Positions 17,904 through 26,583 of a DNA stretch of 64,000 bases are shown here, one piece after another. Within the stretch, counting starts at the first letter, position 1. Each line of letters opens with the position of its first letter. The position numbers and the translations under genes are program-made. Source of the DNA: an uncultured Ruminococcus sp. (GTDB taxonomy: Bacteria; Bacillota; Clostridia; Lachnospirales; Lachnospiraceae); NCBI GenBank assembly GCA_900544395.1, contig UQVC01000003.1, positions 1 through 64,000 of the forward strand, written 5' to 3'. The notes beneath the pieces are model-generated. The model ran no database searches. It had not been told where the DNA came from and worked only from the letters and a program-made list of their open reading frames with translations.

Positions 17904-19568
17904 TTACCGATGCCACACCATCGACTCATAGGGTCTTAAGCTCCATTTTCCCTGCTTCGGCACATGTTCTTCTGGATAGTTTTTCAGAATACACTGATAT
18001 CCGCTCACATCCAGCCCGCTGTCCCACTCACACTCTTTTCCATAAAAATTATTGACAACCAGCAATTCGCGGCCTTCATATTCCCTCCTGTACGCAAACA
18101 CACATGGATGTGTTTCTGCCAGCGGAGTAAACGTTCCATATGCAATCACATCCAGTTCTTTTCGCATCTGCACCAGTTTCTGATAATGTGCAAATATCGA
18201 GTCCGGATCTTGAAACTGTCCTTTTGCATGGATCTTCCGGTGATTCTCATTGACTCCGATCCACGGCTTTGCCTGTGCTGTTTCATTCATAAATCCTGCA
18301 TATTTACTGTCATCCCACTGCATCGGCGTCCGCCCGTTATCCCGGGAGTGAATCTGAATGATCCGAAGCGCATCGGATGCTGACAGTCCTTTTTCCTGCA
18401 AAATCTGGTAATGATTCTGGCTTTCCACATCCTGGAACTGCTCAATCTCTGTGAAATCTGTGTTGGTCATTCCCAGTTCTTCCCCTTGATAAATATATGG
18501 GGTTCCTCTCATACAATGGATCACCGTCGCCAGCATTTTTGCAGATTCTTTCCAGTATCTTCCCGTATTCCCAAATCTGGATACCACCCTCGGCTGATCG
18601 TGATTGCACCAGAACAGCGCGTTCCACGCCTGATGCTCTTCCATCTTCGTCTGCCACTCGAACAGAATCTGTTTGAGCCTGCCAAAATCCGCCGGAACGA
18701 GCACCCACTTCTCATTTCCCATAAAATCAACTTTCAGATGATGGAAGCTAAAGACCATGGAAAGTTCTTTTGTCCGGTCTCCTGCATAATCGTAGCAGTT
18801 TTCAATAGAAGTGCTGGACATCTCGCCCACTGTGAGGATTCCTTCTTTTGTTCCAAACGTTGCCGCATTTAACTCTTTCAAGTATCGATGGACGTTTGGA
18901 CCGTCTGTATAAAATCTGCGTCCGTCTCCTTCCGGATCATCCTCAAACTTCTCTTTGCTGATCAGATTGACCACGTCAAACCGGAATCCCCTGACCCCTT
19001 TTTCCATCCAGAAGCGAACAACCTTCTGTACCTCTTTGCGCACATTTTCGTTATCCCAGTTTAGATCCGGCTGGGTCACATCGAACAGATGCAGATAATA
19101 TTCGTCGAATTTCTCTACATATTTCCAGGCGCTTCCGCCAAATTTACTTTCCCAGTTTGTCGGCGGCTCTCCATTTTCTTTTCCCTTTTTGAAAAAGAAG
19201 AATTCTTTATAATATGGATCCCCTGCCATTGCTTTTTGGAACCACTCATGTCTGCTTGACACATGATTGAACACCATATCAAACATCAGCCCGATTCCTC
19301 TTTTTTCGGCTTCCCGAATCAGTTCTTCTGCATCTTCCATGGTACCGTATCTTGGATCAATGTTGTAATAATCTTCTACATCATATCCATTGTCACTCTG
19401 TGGGGATACAAAAAACGGAGTCAGCCAGATATAGTCTGTACCCAGCGCCTGTATATAATCCAGCTTTTCGATCACCCCTCTTAAATCTCCGAGTCCATCT
19501 CCGTTGCTGTCACGAAAAGACTTTGGATAAATCTGATACACGGTACTCTTTTTGAAATCTTTGTGCAT
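17904..19568 (-). CDS. treC: alpha,alpha-phosphotrehalase (trehalose-6-phosphate hydrolase), GH13
   Basis: Cytoplasmic GH13 enzyme that splits trehalose 6-phosphate into glucose and glucose 6-phosphate. The N-terminus STVYQIYPKSFRDSNGDGLGDL is characteristic; catalytic regions are GFRFDVVNLI (nucleophile Asp), LTVGEM (acid/base Glu) and NHDQPR. Length 554 fits TreC. It lies 12 bases after the trehalose PTS gene and shares its transcript; that context favours TreC over a general oligo-1,6-glucosidase. Confidence 0.94.
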   Translation of the reverse strand: MHKDFKKSTVYQIYPKSFRDSNGDGLGDLRGVIEKLDYIQALGTDYIWLTPFFVSPQSDNGYDVEDYYNIDPRYGTMEDAEELIREAEKRGIGLMFDMVFNHVSSRHEWFQKAMAGDPYYKEFFFFKKGKENGEPPTNWESKFGGSAWKYVEKFDEYYLHLFDVTQPDLNWDNENVRKEVQKVVRFWMEKGVRGFRFDVVNLISKEKFEDDPEGDGRRFYTDGPNVHRYLKELNAATFGTKEGILTVGEMSSTSIENCYDYAGDRTKELSMVFSFHHLKVDFMGNEKWVLVPADFGRLKQILFEWQTKMEEHQAWNALFWCNHDQPRVVSRFGNTGRYWKESAKMLATVIHCMRGTPYIYQGEELGMTNTDFTEIEQFQDVESQNHYQILQEKGLSASDALRIIQIHSRDNGRTPMQWDDSKYAGFMNETAQAKPWIGVNENHRKIHAKGQFQDPDSIFAHYQKLVQMRKELDVIAYGTFTPLAETHPCVFAYRREYEGRELLVVNNFYGKECEWDSGLDVSGYQCILKNYPEEHVPKQGKWSLRPYESMVWHR

Positions 19569-19580
19569 CTCTGCGTCCTC

Positions 19581-21479
19581 CTATTGATAAGAAATTATTG
19601 TCGTCTTTCCTGCTTCTGCCTGCATACCGGTCTGCATCCTGATCTCTTTTGCATCTCCTTCTCCCGTCACGATCAGCATGACCGTATCCTGATATCCGGC
19701 CTCCTTGATCTTCTGTCTGTCAAATCGAATCAGCGGAGTTCCACACGTCACCGACTGACCTTCTTCTGCCAGCATCTCAAATCCTTCACCTCCCAGTTCT
19801 ACGGTATCGATCCCCACGTGAATCAGCAGTTCCATTCCATTGTCCAGCGTCAGTCCACAGGCATGGGCTGTTTCTTTCATGACAACGGTCACCGTTCCGT
19901 CTGCGGGAGCCTGGATCACAGAGTCCAATGGACAAATCGCAATCCCATCCCCCATCACTTTCTGAGAAAACACCTGATCCTCGACCTCTTCCAGAGGGAT
20001 CACTTCTCCAGATACCATTGCCCGGATTTCTCCATTTTCTGTTTTCTCGCAAATGCCTCTCTCTTTCATGGAGAGTTTTCTTTTTCCTATGAGCAATGTC
20101 AAAACAAATGGAACTACAATTGCAATTCCCATTGCCAGTAAAAAGGTCAGATAAAACTCCGGTTTGATCGAAAGGATTCCCGGAATCCCTCCAACACCCA
20201 CACTCAGCGCTTCTACTCCAAATCCGACTGAAACCATCGCTGCAATGGAGGAACCGATCATCCCACAGATCAGCGGGAATCCATATTTTAAATTGACTCC
20301 GAACAACGCAGGTTCTGTAACACCCAGATAACAGGAAATACATGCCGGAACATTGATCTGCTGTGCTCTCTCATTCTTTTTCTGAAGAACGGACATCGCC
20401 AGCACACTGGAGCCCTGGGCAATATTGGACAATGCGATCATGGGCCACAAAATCGTTCCGTTATACGTATTCACAAGCTGGGTATCAATGGCATTGGTCA
20501 TATGATGCAGTCCTGTCATTACAACCGGCGCATACAGCAGGCCAAACACTCCTGCAAACAACCAGCCCCATGGAGAAAACAACCCGCTGTATACGACATT
20601 TGCAAGTGCATCTCCGATCCTCCAGCCAATCGGACCTACCACTGTATGTGCAATGATCACCGCAGGTACGATGGAACAAAACGGAACCACGATCATACTG
20701 ATCACTTCCGGACAATATCTCTTAAAGAATTTCTCCAGATAAACCAGAACAAATCCAGCCATGATCGCAGCGATCACCTGTCCCTGATATCCAATCATCT
20801 GCACCTGGGCAAATCCAAAATCCCATACCGGAATCTCTGCTGCTGGTGTGGATGCCACACTGAATCCATTCAAAAGCTGCGGCGATACCAGTGTCAGTCC
20901 AAGGATAATTCCCAGGATCTGTGTCGTGCCCATTTTCTTTGTGATCGACCATACGATTCCTACCGGCAGTAAATGAAATACCGCCTCTCCGATCAGCCAC
21001 AGGAAATTGTAAACTCCAGCCCAAAATTGAGAGATGTCCGCCAGACTCTGTGTTCCATTATTGAAAAACTGGATCTCTCCGATCACATTGCGAAATCCAA
21101 GGATCAAACCACCACAGATCAGAGCCGGAATCAACGGTGCGAAAATCTCCCCCAGCGCTCCCATCGCTTTCTGAACCGGATTCTGATTCGTCTTCGCCGC
21201 TGCCTTCACCGCATCTTTGCTGACTCCTTCTATTCCCGCATATGCAGTAAATTCATTATAAAAAACCGAAACATCATTCCCGATAATCACCTGATACTGG
21301 CCTGCCTGCGTAAAAGTTCCCTTGACACTTGGCAGTTCTTCAATCGCTTTTGTATCTGCTTTTCCTTCATCCAAGAGTACAAATCTCATTCGAGTCACAC
21401 AATGTGACACAGCCTGAATATTCTCTTTGCCGCCCACGTATCGGAGCAGTGCCTTTACATCGCTTTCATATTTCCCCAT
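19581..21479 (-). CDS. treP: trehalose-specific PTS enzyme IIBCA
   Basis: Permease that imports and phosphorylates trehalose. An N-terminal IIB domain has the phosphorylated Cys27 in SHCVTRMRFVL. The IIC membrane domain (about residues 100-460) has about ten helices. The C-terminal Crr-type IIA domain (about 490-632) has LLIHVGIDTVEL holding the active His. Many trehalose permeases lack a fused IIA; here it is attached. Substrate is inferred from treC downstream and treR nearby. Transcription starts at a promoter carrying two TreR-type sites. Confidence 0.93.
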   Translation of the reverse strand: MGKYESDVKALLRYVGGKENIQAVSHCVTRMRFVLLDEGKADTKAIEELPSVKGTFTQAGQYQVIIGNDVSVFYNEFTAYAGIEGVSKDAVKAAAKTNQNPVQKAMGALGEIFAPLIPALICGGLILGFRNVIGEIQFFNNGTQSLADISQFWAGVYNFLWLIGEAVFHLLPVGIVWSITKKMGTTQILGIILGLTLVSPQLLNGFSVASTPAAEIPVWDFGFAQVQMIGYQGQVIAAIMAGFVLVYLEKFFKRYCPEVISMIVVPFCSIVPAVIIAHTVVGPIGWRIGDALANVVYSGLFSPWGWLFAGVFGLLYAPVVMTGLHHMTNAIDTQLVNTYNGTILWPMIALSNIAQGSSVLAMSVLQKKNERAQQINVPACISCYLGVTEPALFGVNLKYGFPLICGMIGSSIAAMVSVGFGVEALSVGVGGIPGILSIKPEFYLTFLLAMGIAIVVPFVLTLLIGKRKLSMKERGICEKTENGEIRAMVSGEVIPLEEVEDQVFSQKVMGDGIAICPLDSVIQAPADGTVTVVMKETAHACGLTLDNGMELLIHVGIDTVELGGEGFEMLAEEGQSVTCGTPLIRFDRQKIKEAGYQDTVMLIVTGEGDAKEIRMQTGMQAEAGKTTIISYQ

Positions 21480-21498
21480 TTCGTTACTCCTTTCATAT

Positions 21499-21544
21499 CT
21501 TGTTTGAACAAGTTTAGATTATCATACTTGTTCAAACATGTCAA
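21499..21544 (-). promoter_or_regulatory. treP promoter with two TreR-type operator sites
   Basis: The minus strand has TTGACA (21539-21544) with -10 candidates GATAAT (15-bp spacing) or TAATCT (17 bp). Two copies of a TGTTTGAACAAG element flank the -10: one at about 21526-21540, between -35 and -10, and one at 21499-21512. The treR promoter carries a related perfect palindrome. The layout suits repression by TreR relieved by trehalose 6-phosphate. Confidence 0.75.
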
Positions 21545-21573
21545 CGTGTTTTCTGAAATTCGTGCAGAAAAAA

Positions 21574-21608
21574 GCAGCCTTATACAAATTTCTTTCGTAT
21601 AAGACTGC
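21574..21608 (-). terminator. terminator after the esterase gene
   Basis: Stem GCAGTCTTATAC-type (21597-21608) with GTATAAGGCTGC (21574-21585), one G-U pair, followed on the minus strand by TTTTTT. It isolates the esterase transcript from treP. Confidence 0.85.
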
Positions 21609-21638
21609 AAATTTTTTCGCTTTTTAGAAATATAATCA

Positions 21639-22460
21639 CTATGAATCCACTTCTTCCAGCCACTCCATCGCCGTATCGATCCATCCTGCTACATGAGGAT
21701 TCCTATGTTCCTCTCTTACTTTCGTCTGCTCATTTGCAAGAGATAATCCATGGCATCCCCTGTGATACAAGTGACACTCTGCATCTACCCCATGTTTCAA
21801 CAGCGCCTGTGCATAGAGCAGTGTATTTTCTGCCGGAACCGTTCCGTCTGTGTTGGTATGCCAGATAAACGTACGCGGTGTCTCTTCTGTCACCAACTCC
21901 TGCGCGCCTTCCCACGCTGCTTCTCCACAGATTTTTCCGTGTACACTCTCTTCTTTCGGCCATCCGGCTCTGAAATCAATCACCGGATAACATAAAATTG
22001 CAGACTGCACCCGAAGCTGTTCCTTACTGTAACCTGTCTTTTCTGCAAACCAGTCCTGCTGGCAGAATCCGCTGTAGAGCGCACACAGATTTCCCCCTGC
22101 CGAGCACCCTAAAATGGTGATCTTGTCCGAATCTATATGCCAGCTTTCCTGATATTCTTTCACATATGCGATGGCTTTGGCAAGATCCATCTGTGGATAC
22201 GGAAGCAGCGTCTGTGTCTCTGTCTCTTCCAAAATTGTATATTCCAAAACAAACGCCTGATACCCTCTGCGTAAAAATTCCAAAGCAATGGGTTCACTTT
22301 CCCTGTCCGACTGATATTCATATCCCCCGCCAGGACAGATAATCACCGCCGGACGGCGCCGCCCGGACACATCGCCAAGATTCTTCTGCACATAGGCTGT
22401 CAACATGGCATCTCTTGTTCCATATCCACTGTTCCCAAGATTGATTCTTTCATGTATCAT
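21639..22460 (-). CDS. alpha/beta hydrolase, carbohydrate-esterase-like
   Basis: A 273-residue cytoplasmic alpha/beta hydrolase of the BD-FAE/acetyl-xylan esterase type. The oxyanion region VIICPGGGYEYQSDRESEP and nucleophile elbow ILGCSAGGNLCA (catalytic Ser) are clear; the likely Asp is in HTNTDGTVP and the His in RGCHGLSL. No signal peptide. It lies between treP and divergent treR, with its own promoter and terminator. Inference: it may deacylate imported sugars, but trehalose metabolism does not need it. Confidence 0.85.
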   Translation of the reverse strand: MIHERINLGNSGYGTRDAMLTAYVQKNLGDVSGRRRPAVIICPGGGYEYQSDRESEPIALEFLRRGYQAFVLEYTILEETETQTLLPYPQMDLAKAIAYVKEYQESWHIDSDKITILGCSAGGNLCALYSGFCQQDWFAEKTGYSKEQLRVQSAILCYPVIDFRAGWPKEESVHGKICGEAAWEGAQELVTEETPRTFIWHTNTDGTVPAENTLLYAQALLKHGVDAECHLYHRGCHGLSLANEQTKVREEHRNPHVAGWIDTAMEWLEEVDS

Positions 22461-22491
22461 GTCTGTTCTCTCCTTTTCATTTCTGTTTCAC

Positions 22492-22521
22492 ATTATAAAC
22501 ATGTTTTTCTCGTTCTGACAA
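22492..22521 (-). promoter_or_regulatory. promoter of the esterase gene
   Basis: On the minus strand, TTGTCA (22516-22521), 18 bp, TATAAT (22492-22497), about 30 bases before the ATG. It is back to back with the treR promoter. An AACATGTTT core in the spacer resembles half of the TreR palindrome. Confidence 0.7.
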
Positions 22522-22549
22522 CCGATTCTGTAAAATTCATCAAAATTTG

Positions 22550-22579
22550 TTTGAACATGTTCAAAAAAGCGAGTATACT
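22550..22579 (+). promoter_or_regulatory. treR promoter with perfect 16-bp palindromic operator
   Basis: TTTGAACATGTTCAAA (22550-22565) is a perfect palindrome covering the -35 TTGAAC (22551-22556); 17 bp on is the -10 TATACT (22574-22579). The palindrome shares the TTTGAAC/TTCAAA core with the two elements at the treP promoter, which supports TreR autoregulation. Confidence 0.8.
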
Positions 22580-22618
22580 AAGTACAAGTACTACTTTGAA
22601 ACAGAAAGGAATGTCACC

Positions 22619-23341
22619 ATGCCAAAAGCTAAATATGATGTTATTTACCGGGATTTAAAAGAAAAAATAGAGACAGAAGTCTTTGCCTATCAGGAACTGC
22701 TTCCCTCAGAACATACACTGGTGCAGACTTACGACTGCTCCCGAAACACGATCCGCCGCGCTCTTTCAGAGCTGACAGCCGACGGATATGTACAGCCCAT
22801 GCACGGCAAAGGTGTGCGAAACATTTTCCGTCCCATTGAACAGACCGCTTATACCGTCGGGGGAATCGAATCTTTTCAGGAATCTTCCCAGCGGAATCAT
22901 AAAACGCCGGATACGCAGATTTTACAATTTACCGAACTGACAGCTGACTCTAAAATTGCGAAACGAACTGGTTTTGAGGAAGGAAGTGTGCTTTATTATA
23001 TTCAAAGACTCCGCTCCCTGGATGGAAAACCGCTGATCCTGGATCACAACTACTTTTTAAAAGCAATGACTCCCGGTCTCACACCGGAAATTGCATCCCA
23101 CTCCATCTACGAATATCTGGAACAGACCTTACACTTAACCATCGCAACCAGCAAGCGGACTCTGACTGTAGAAAAAGTGACACAAGTCGATGAAACTTAT
23201 CTGGATTTAAAAGATTATAACTGCATGGCTGTCATCACCAGCCAGACATTTGATGACAACGGCATGCAGTTTGAATACACCCAGTCCCGACATCGTCCGG
23301 ACTATTTCCGTTTTCAGGATGTGGCAGTGCGTAAGAGGTAG
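22619..23341 (+). CDS. treR: trehalose operon repressor TreR (GntR/HutC family)
   Basis: A 240-residue regulator. The N-terminal GntR winged helix-turn-helix reads ELLPSEHTLVQTYDCSRNTIRRAL, followed by a UTRA effector domain (about residues 85-235). The start at 22619 has AGAAAGGA eight bases upstream; an in-frame ATG 72 bases earlier overlaps the promoter and operator and is unlikely. TreR proteins bind trehalose 6-phosphate. The only regulator in the block, transcribed away from treP and treC. Confidence 0.92.
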   Translation: MPKAKYDVIYRDLKEKIETEVFAYQELLPSEHTLVQTYDCSRNTIRRALSELTADGYVQPMHGKGVRNIFRPIEQTAYTVGGIESFQESSQRNHKTPDTQILQFTELTADSKIAKRTGFEEGSVLYYIQRLRSLDGKPLILDHNYFLKAMTPGLTPEIASHSIYEYLEQTLHLTIATSKRTLTVEKVTQVDETYLDLKDYNCMAVITSQTFDDNGMQFEYTQSRHRPDYFRFQDVAVRKR

Positions 23342-23356
23342 GTGATACTGCCTCTT
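23333..23356 (+). terminator. possible weak terminator after treR
   Basis: AAGAGG (23333-23338) pairs with CCTCTT (23351-23356), followed by ATTTTA. An alternative larger fold uses GGCAGT and ACTGCC around it. It separates converging treR and trxA. Confidence 0.4.
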
Positions 23357-23379
23357 ATTTTACTGCCACTCTTCTATTT

Positions 23380-23685
23380 TTATAAAAGCTCCAGCACACC
23401 ACTCTTGGACAATGCTCCGATATGTTTGTTTGCGATCTCTCCGTTTTTGATCACAAGCAATGTAGGAATGGTCATCACTCCATATTTCTGAGCCAGTTCC
23501 ATCTGCTCGTCCACATTGATCTTTCCAACTTTGATATCGTCTCTTTCCTCTGCAACTTCATCCACGATTGGAGAGAGCATCTGACATGGTCCGCACCAGT
23601 CTGCATAAAAATCTACCAGTACCGGTTTGTCTGCCTTTAATACTTCCTGTTCAAAATTGTCTTTTGTTAACTTTATAATTGCCAT
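23380..23685 (-). CDS. trxA: thioredoxin
   Basis: A 101-residue thioredoxin with active site WCGPC inside DFYADWCGPCQMLSP, the cis-Pro loop MTIPTLLV, and the usual ending. Slightly shorter than the 105-108 residues common elsewhere. A single-gene unit with an extended -10 promoter and a strong AAGGAGG ribosome site. Confidence 0.97.
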   Translation of the reverse strand: MAIIKLTKDNFEQEVLKADKPVLVDFYADWCGPCQMLSPIVDEVAEERDDIKVGKINVDEQMELAQKYGVMTIPTLLVIKNGEIANKHIGALSKSGVLELL

Positions 23686-23720
23686 TGTTATAAACCCTCC
23701 TTCAATATTTATCTGTTCTT

Positions 23721-23729
23721 AGTATACCA
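23721..23729 (-). promoter_or_regulatory. extended -10 promoter for trxA
   Basis: TGGTATACT on the minus strand, about 40 bases before the ATG, is a good extended -10; the -35 region is weak. Confidence 0.5.
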
Positions 23730-23765
23730 CTTTTTTCTGTTTCTTCTGTGACAAAATCACATTTC

Positions 23766-24422
23766 TCATATTTTTTCCAGCGCTTTTGCATCTAATACTT
23801 CTATGTACCCTCTTGACAGTCTCACATAGCCTTCTGTCTGGAACTGCTTAAGCAGTCTTGTTACCACTTCCCGCGCTGTTCCAAGGTCTCTTGCGAGCAC
23901 ATCATGAGTAATGGCAAATTTATCCTCTCCTGCAAGTGCACGATGTTCCAGAATTGCATCTGCCAGTCTGGATGCCGCATTGGAAAATACATATTGGTTG
24001 AACAGCCACATCACATCCGAAAATCGTTCGGAAACCATTTCCATCGTGTAATCTTTCACCGCCGGATTGGCATCATTTAATTGTTTGTAAATTTCTTTCG
24101 GAATCGTATAAAGTACGACATCTGATTCCATCATCATATCCAGAGAAATGTCCATCCCTTTGATCATGCAGGACGCGCTTAAAATACTCACATCCCCTTC
24201 TATCAGACGATACAATGTAATTTCTCCGCCGCCGGGAGAGGTGATATACACACGGACCTGCCCCTGTTTTACAATCTGGACTCCGGTACATTCTCCTCCG
24301 TCAATATGGAGAAGCATTCCTTTTGCATATGCTTCCTGTGCAGTATTCTCCAAAAGCATTTGCTGTTGTGTTTCTGTCAGTTCCTTCCAAAACGGCAATA
24401 CCTGACCGAGCCATTCCTTCAT
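23766..24422 (-). CDS. Crp/Fnr-family transcriptional regulator
   Basis: A 218-residue regulator with an N-terminal cyclic-nucleotide-binding-like beta barrel (about residues 20-125), a dimer helix, and a C-terminal winged helix with recognition segment ARDLGTAREVVTRLLKQF. The few Cys are scattered, so an Fnr iron-sulfur cluster is unlikely. It follows the penicillin-binding protein gene by 16 bases and may share its message. The effector is not readable from sequence. Confidence 0.88.
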   Translation of the reverse strand: MKEWLGQVLPFWKELTETQQQMLLENTAQEAYAKGMLLHIDGGECTGVQIVKQGQVRVYITSPGGGEITLYRLIEGDVSILSASCMIKGMDISLDMMMESDVVLYTIPKEIYKQLNDANPAVKDYTMEMVSERFSDVMWLFNQYVFSNAASRLADAILEHRALAGEDKFAITHDVLARDLGTAREVVTRLLKQFQTEGYVRLSRGYIEVLDAKALEKI

Positions 24423-24438
24423 AAATTCCTCCGTTCAT

Positions 24439-26496
24439 TTATTGCAGATAAGTCGCTGCAATGTTACGCACCTTCTGTGTCACATAACCGCTGCCGCCCT
24501 TTGTCTTCACATCTTCCACCATGCCGACCACTGCGATCTGCGTCGGCATCTCTTCGGTTGTCTCGCAGATAAACCAGCCTCTCTCAATTCCTGTCGTATC
24601 ATCCTGGCTTTCTTTGATCTCGGCTGTTCCCGTCTTACCAAGCATGGTCACACCATCGATCTTTGCACTGGCTCCGGTTCCGTCTGCCGTTTCGATCACA
24701 GACAGAAGACTCTGTCTGACAATCTGTGCCGTCTGCTCCGTAATGACCTGTTCTTTCCAGAATGTTGCCTCTTTTGCTTCCTCCTGTCTCAAAACGGGCT
24801 GGATCATATTTCCGCCATTTACAAACATGGAATACATCGACAACAGATGCAGCGGATTGACCAGCGTCTGCCCCTGCCCATATCCGGTATCTGCCAGCTG
24901 AATTTCCGAATCAATCTTCCCGTCCTCGTCAAACGTAGATTTCTGCATGGTCAGATCGAACGGCATCTCTTCTTCAAACCCGAATGTTCGCAGTTTTTCA
25001 GCCATGATATCTGCACCGATCTTTAATGCCTCGCGCGCAAAATAAATATTGTCCGAATAGGTCATGGCATTGTTCAGATTCACAGTTTCCCCGTAATCTG
25101 TCAATGTGGTTACAAAATAATCCCCCCATCCGGCATCTTTCTGCCAGGAAAGTCCCACATATCCAATATTTTCCTCCGGTTTGGTGATCCCTGCATCCAC
25201 CCCAACTGCTGCCGTGATTCCTTTAAATGTAGATCCCGGCACCCAGGTATTGACAAATCGGTTCATCAGCGGATTCTGCGGATCTTCATTCCACGCCTTC
25301 CATTTCGCATCTGAGATTCCAAATACAAATTCATTGGGATCATATGCCGGTGTACTCACCAGCGCCAGCACTTCCCCGGTCTTTGGATTCATTGCCGCTG
25401 CAGCTGCCGGATCCTGTGCAAACTGCTCATAGGCGATTCTCTGCACATCGGCATCAATCGTCACATGGACGTCCTTTCCATCCTGTGACGGCTGATAGGC
25501 CAGTATCTCCACTGTTTCCCCTTCTCCATTCACGATCAGGATCTTTGTGCCATCTGTAGGGCGCAGTTCCTTTTCGTAAATCTGCTCAAGTCCTGATTTT
25601 CCAATCACGCTGTTTGCATGATATCCTTCTTTTTCCAGTTTTTCCAAATCTTCCGCAGTCACCGACTGTACATATCCGGTCAGATGCCCCGCCGCTGCTC
25701 CCAACGGATACACTCTGCTTTCGGAATCATTGAGCATCACACCCGGAATTGCCAGAAGCTGTTCTTCCTTTTCTGTATTTCCTTTGGCCATTTTTTTGAT
25801 CGGTACAAAGGAATCTTCTTTTACATAGGAAGCTCCCAGCGCAGTTTGAATCGACTCCTCTGACACTTCTAACATTTGTGCCAGCTTCTGGATGGACTCT
25901 GCCTTCATCGCTTCCTCTCCCATTTTTCCGGGGACCAATCCTACTTCCAGAACGGTTCCATTTCCTGCTAGCACAGCTCCATTTCTGTCATAAATGGTTC
26001 CTCTTTTTGCAGTTTCTGTCTGGATCTGAACCTTATAGATATCCTGAAGATTCGGAAAGATCACTGTGGAATCCCAGTCAATCTTATAAGTTTCCTCTTC
26101 TTTTTGCAATGTGATCTCATTATCAAACGAAATCTCATCTGCCATGGTCTGCATGGTTTCTGAATATTTCACAGTCACAGGATTTCCTTTGAGCTTTTCT
26201 TTTTCCGGAAGCGAGATCTGAATGTTCCTTGCCTCGATTCCTTCATAAATATTCTGATTGCGTTCTACAAACTCTTTTTCCGATATCTTTTCTTTCGAAG
26301 CTTTACTGAGCATCTCGTACATCTGCTCATAGTTGCCTTTTTCCACCAGAGAGAAATAGTTTTTCACGATTTCCTGCGGGGTTGGCGTATTGATCAACAG
26401 TTTCCAGGCAAGAATTCCTCCGCCTGACAGAATGACAGCTGCACCTGCCACGATTCCACCGATCACAAGTCCTTTCTTCTGCTTTCTTTTTTTCAT
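24439..26496 (-). CDS. class B penicillin-binding protein (PBP3/MecA-like transpeptidase)
   Basis: Membrane-anchored peptidoglycan transpeptidase, 685 residues. An N-terminal helix (about 10-30) is followed by an NTF2-like MecA N-terminal domain (about 35-145), a dimerisation domain and the transpeptidase. The three active-site motifs are present: STFK (in PGSTFKGI), SDN (in TYSDNIYF) and KTGT (in LGKTGTAE). The start at 26496 has GGAGGG upstream; an ATG 45 bases earlier lies inside a terminator stem. The MecA-type N-terminal domain also occurs in housekeeping PBP3 proteins, so it is not evidence of beta-lactam resistance. Confidence 0.93.
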   Translation of the reverse strand: MKKRKQKKGLVIGGIVAGAAVILSGGGILAWKLLINTPTPQEIVKNYFSLVEKGNYEQMYEMLSKASKEKISEKEFVERNQNIYEGIEARNIQISLPEKEKLKGNPVTVKYSETMQTMADEISFDNEITLQKEEETYKIDWDSTVIFPNLQDIYKVQIQTETAKRGTIYDRNGAVLAGNGTVLEVGLVPGKMGEEAMKAESIQKLAQMLEVSEESIQTALGASYVKEDSFVPIKKMAKGNTEKEEQLLAIPGVMLNDSESRVYPLGAAAGHLTGYVQSVTAEDLEKLEKEGYHANSVIGKSGLEQIYEKELRPTDGTKILIVNGEGETVEILAYQPSQDGKDVHVTIDADVQRIAYEQFAQDPAAAAAMNPKTGEVLALVSTPAYDPNEFVFGISDAKWKAWNEDPQNPLMNRFVNTWVPGSTFKGITAAVGVDAGITKPEENIGYVGLSWQKDAGWGDYFVTTLTDYGETVNLNNAMTYSDNIYFAREALKIGADIMAEKLRTFGFEEEMPFDLTMQKSTFDEDGKIDSEIQLADTGYGQGQTLVNPLHLLSMYSMFVNGGNMIQPVLRQEEAKEATFWKEQVITEQTAQIVRQSLLSVIETADGTGASAKIDGVTMLGKTGTAEIKESQDDTTGIERGWFICETTEEMPTQIAVVGMVEDVKTKGGSGYVTQKVRNIAATYLQ

Positions 26497-26517
26497 AATG
26501 CCCTCCGAAATATCACA

Positions 26518-26559
26518 AAAACTGGATATGGTTTTCTCCAATCATACCACATCCAGTTT
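26518..26559 (-). terminator. terminator after add
   Basis: AAACTGGAT (26551-26559) pairs with ATCCAGTTT (26518-26526), with further GG/CC pairs inside and a TTTTTG tail on the minus strand. It ends the Crp-pnp-cdd-add unit. Confidence 0.75.
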
Positions 26560-26583
26560 CATTTGACACTATTTTCTGTTATT

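Noticed and set aside
24439..26496. Reading the MecA-like N-terminal domain as methicillin-type resistance
   Set aside because: That domain is also in housekeeping PBP3 proteins, and no mecR/mecI or mobile DNA is nearby.
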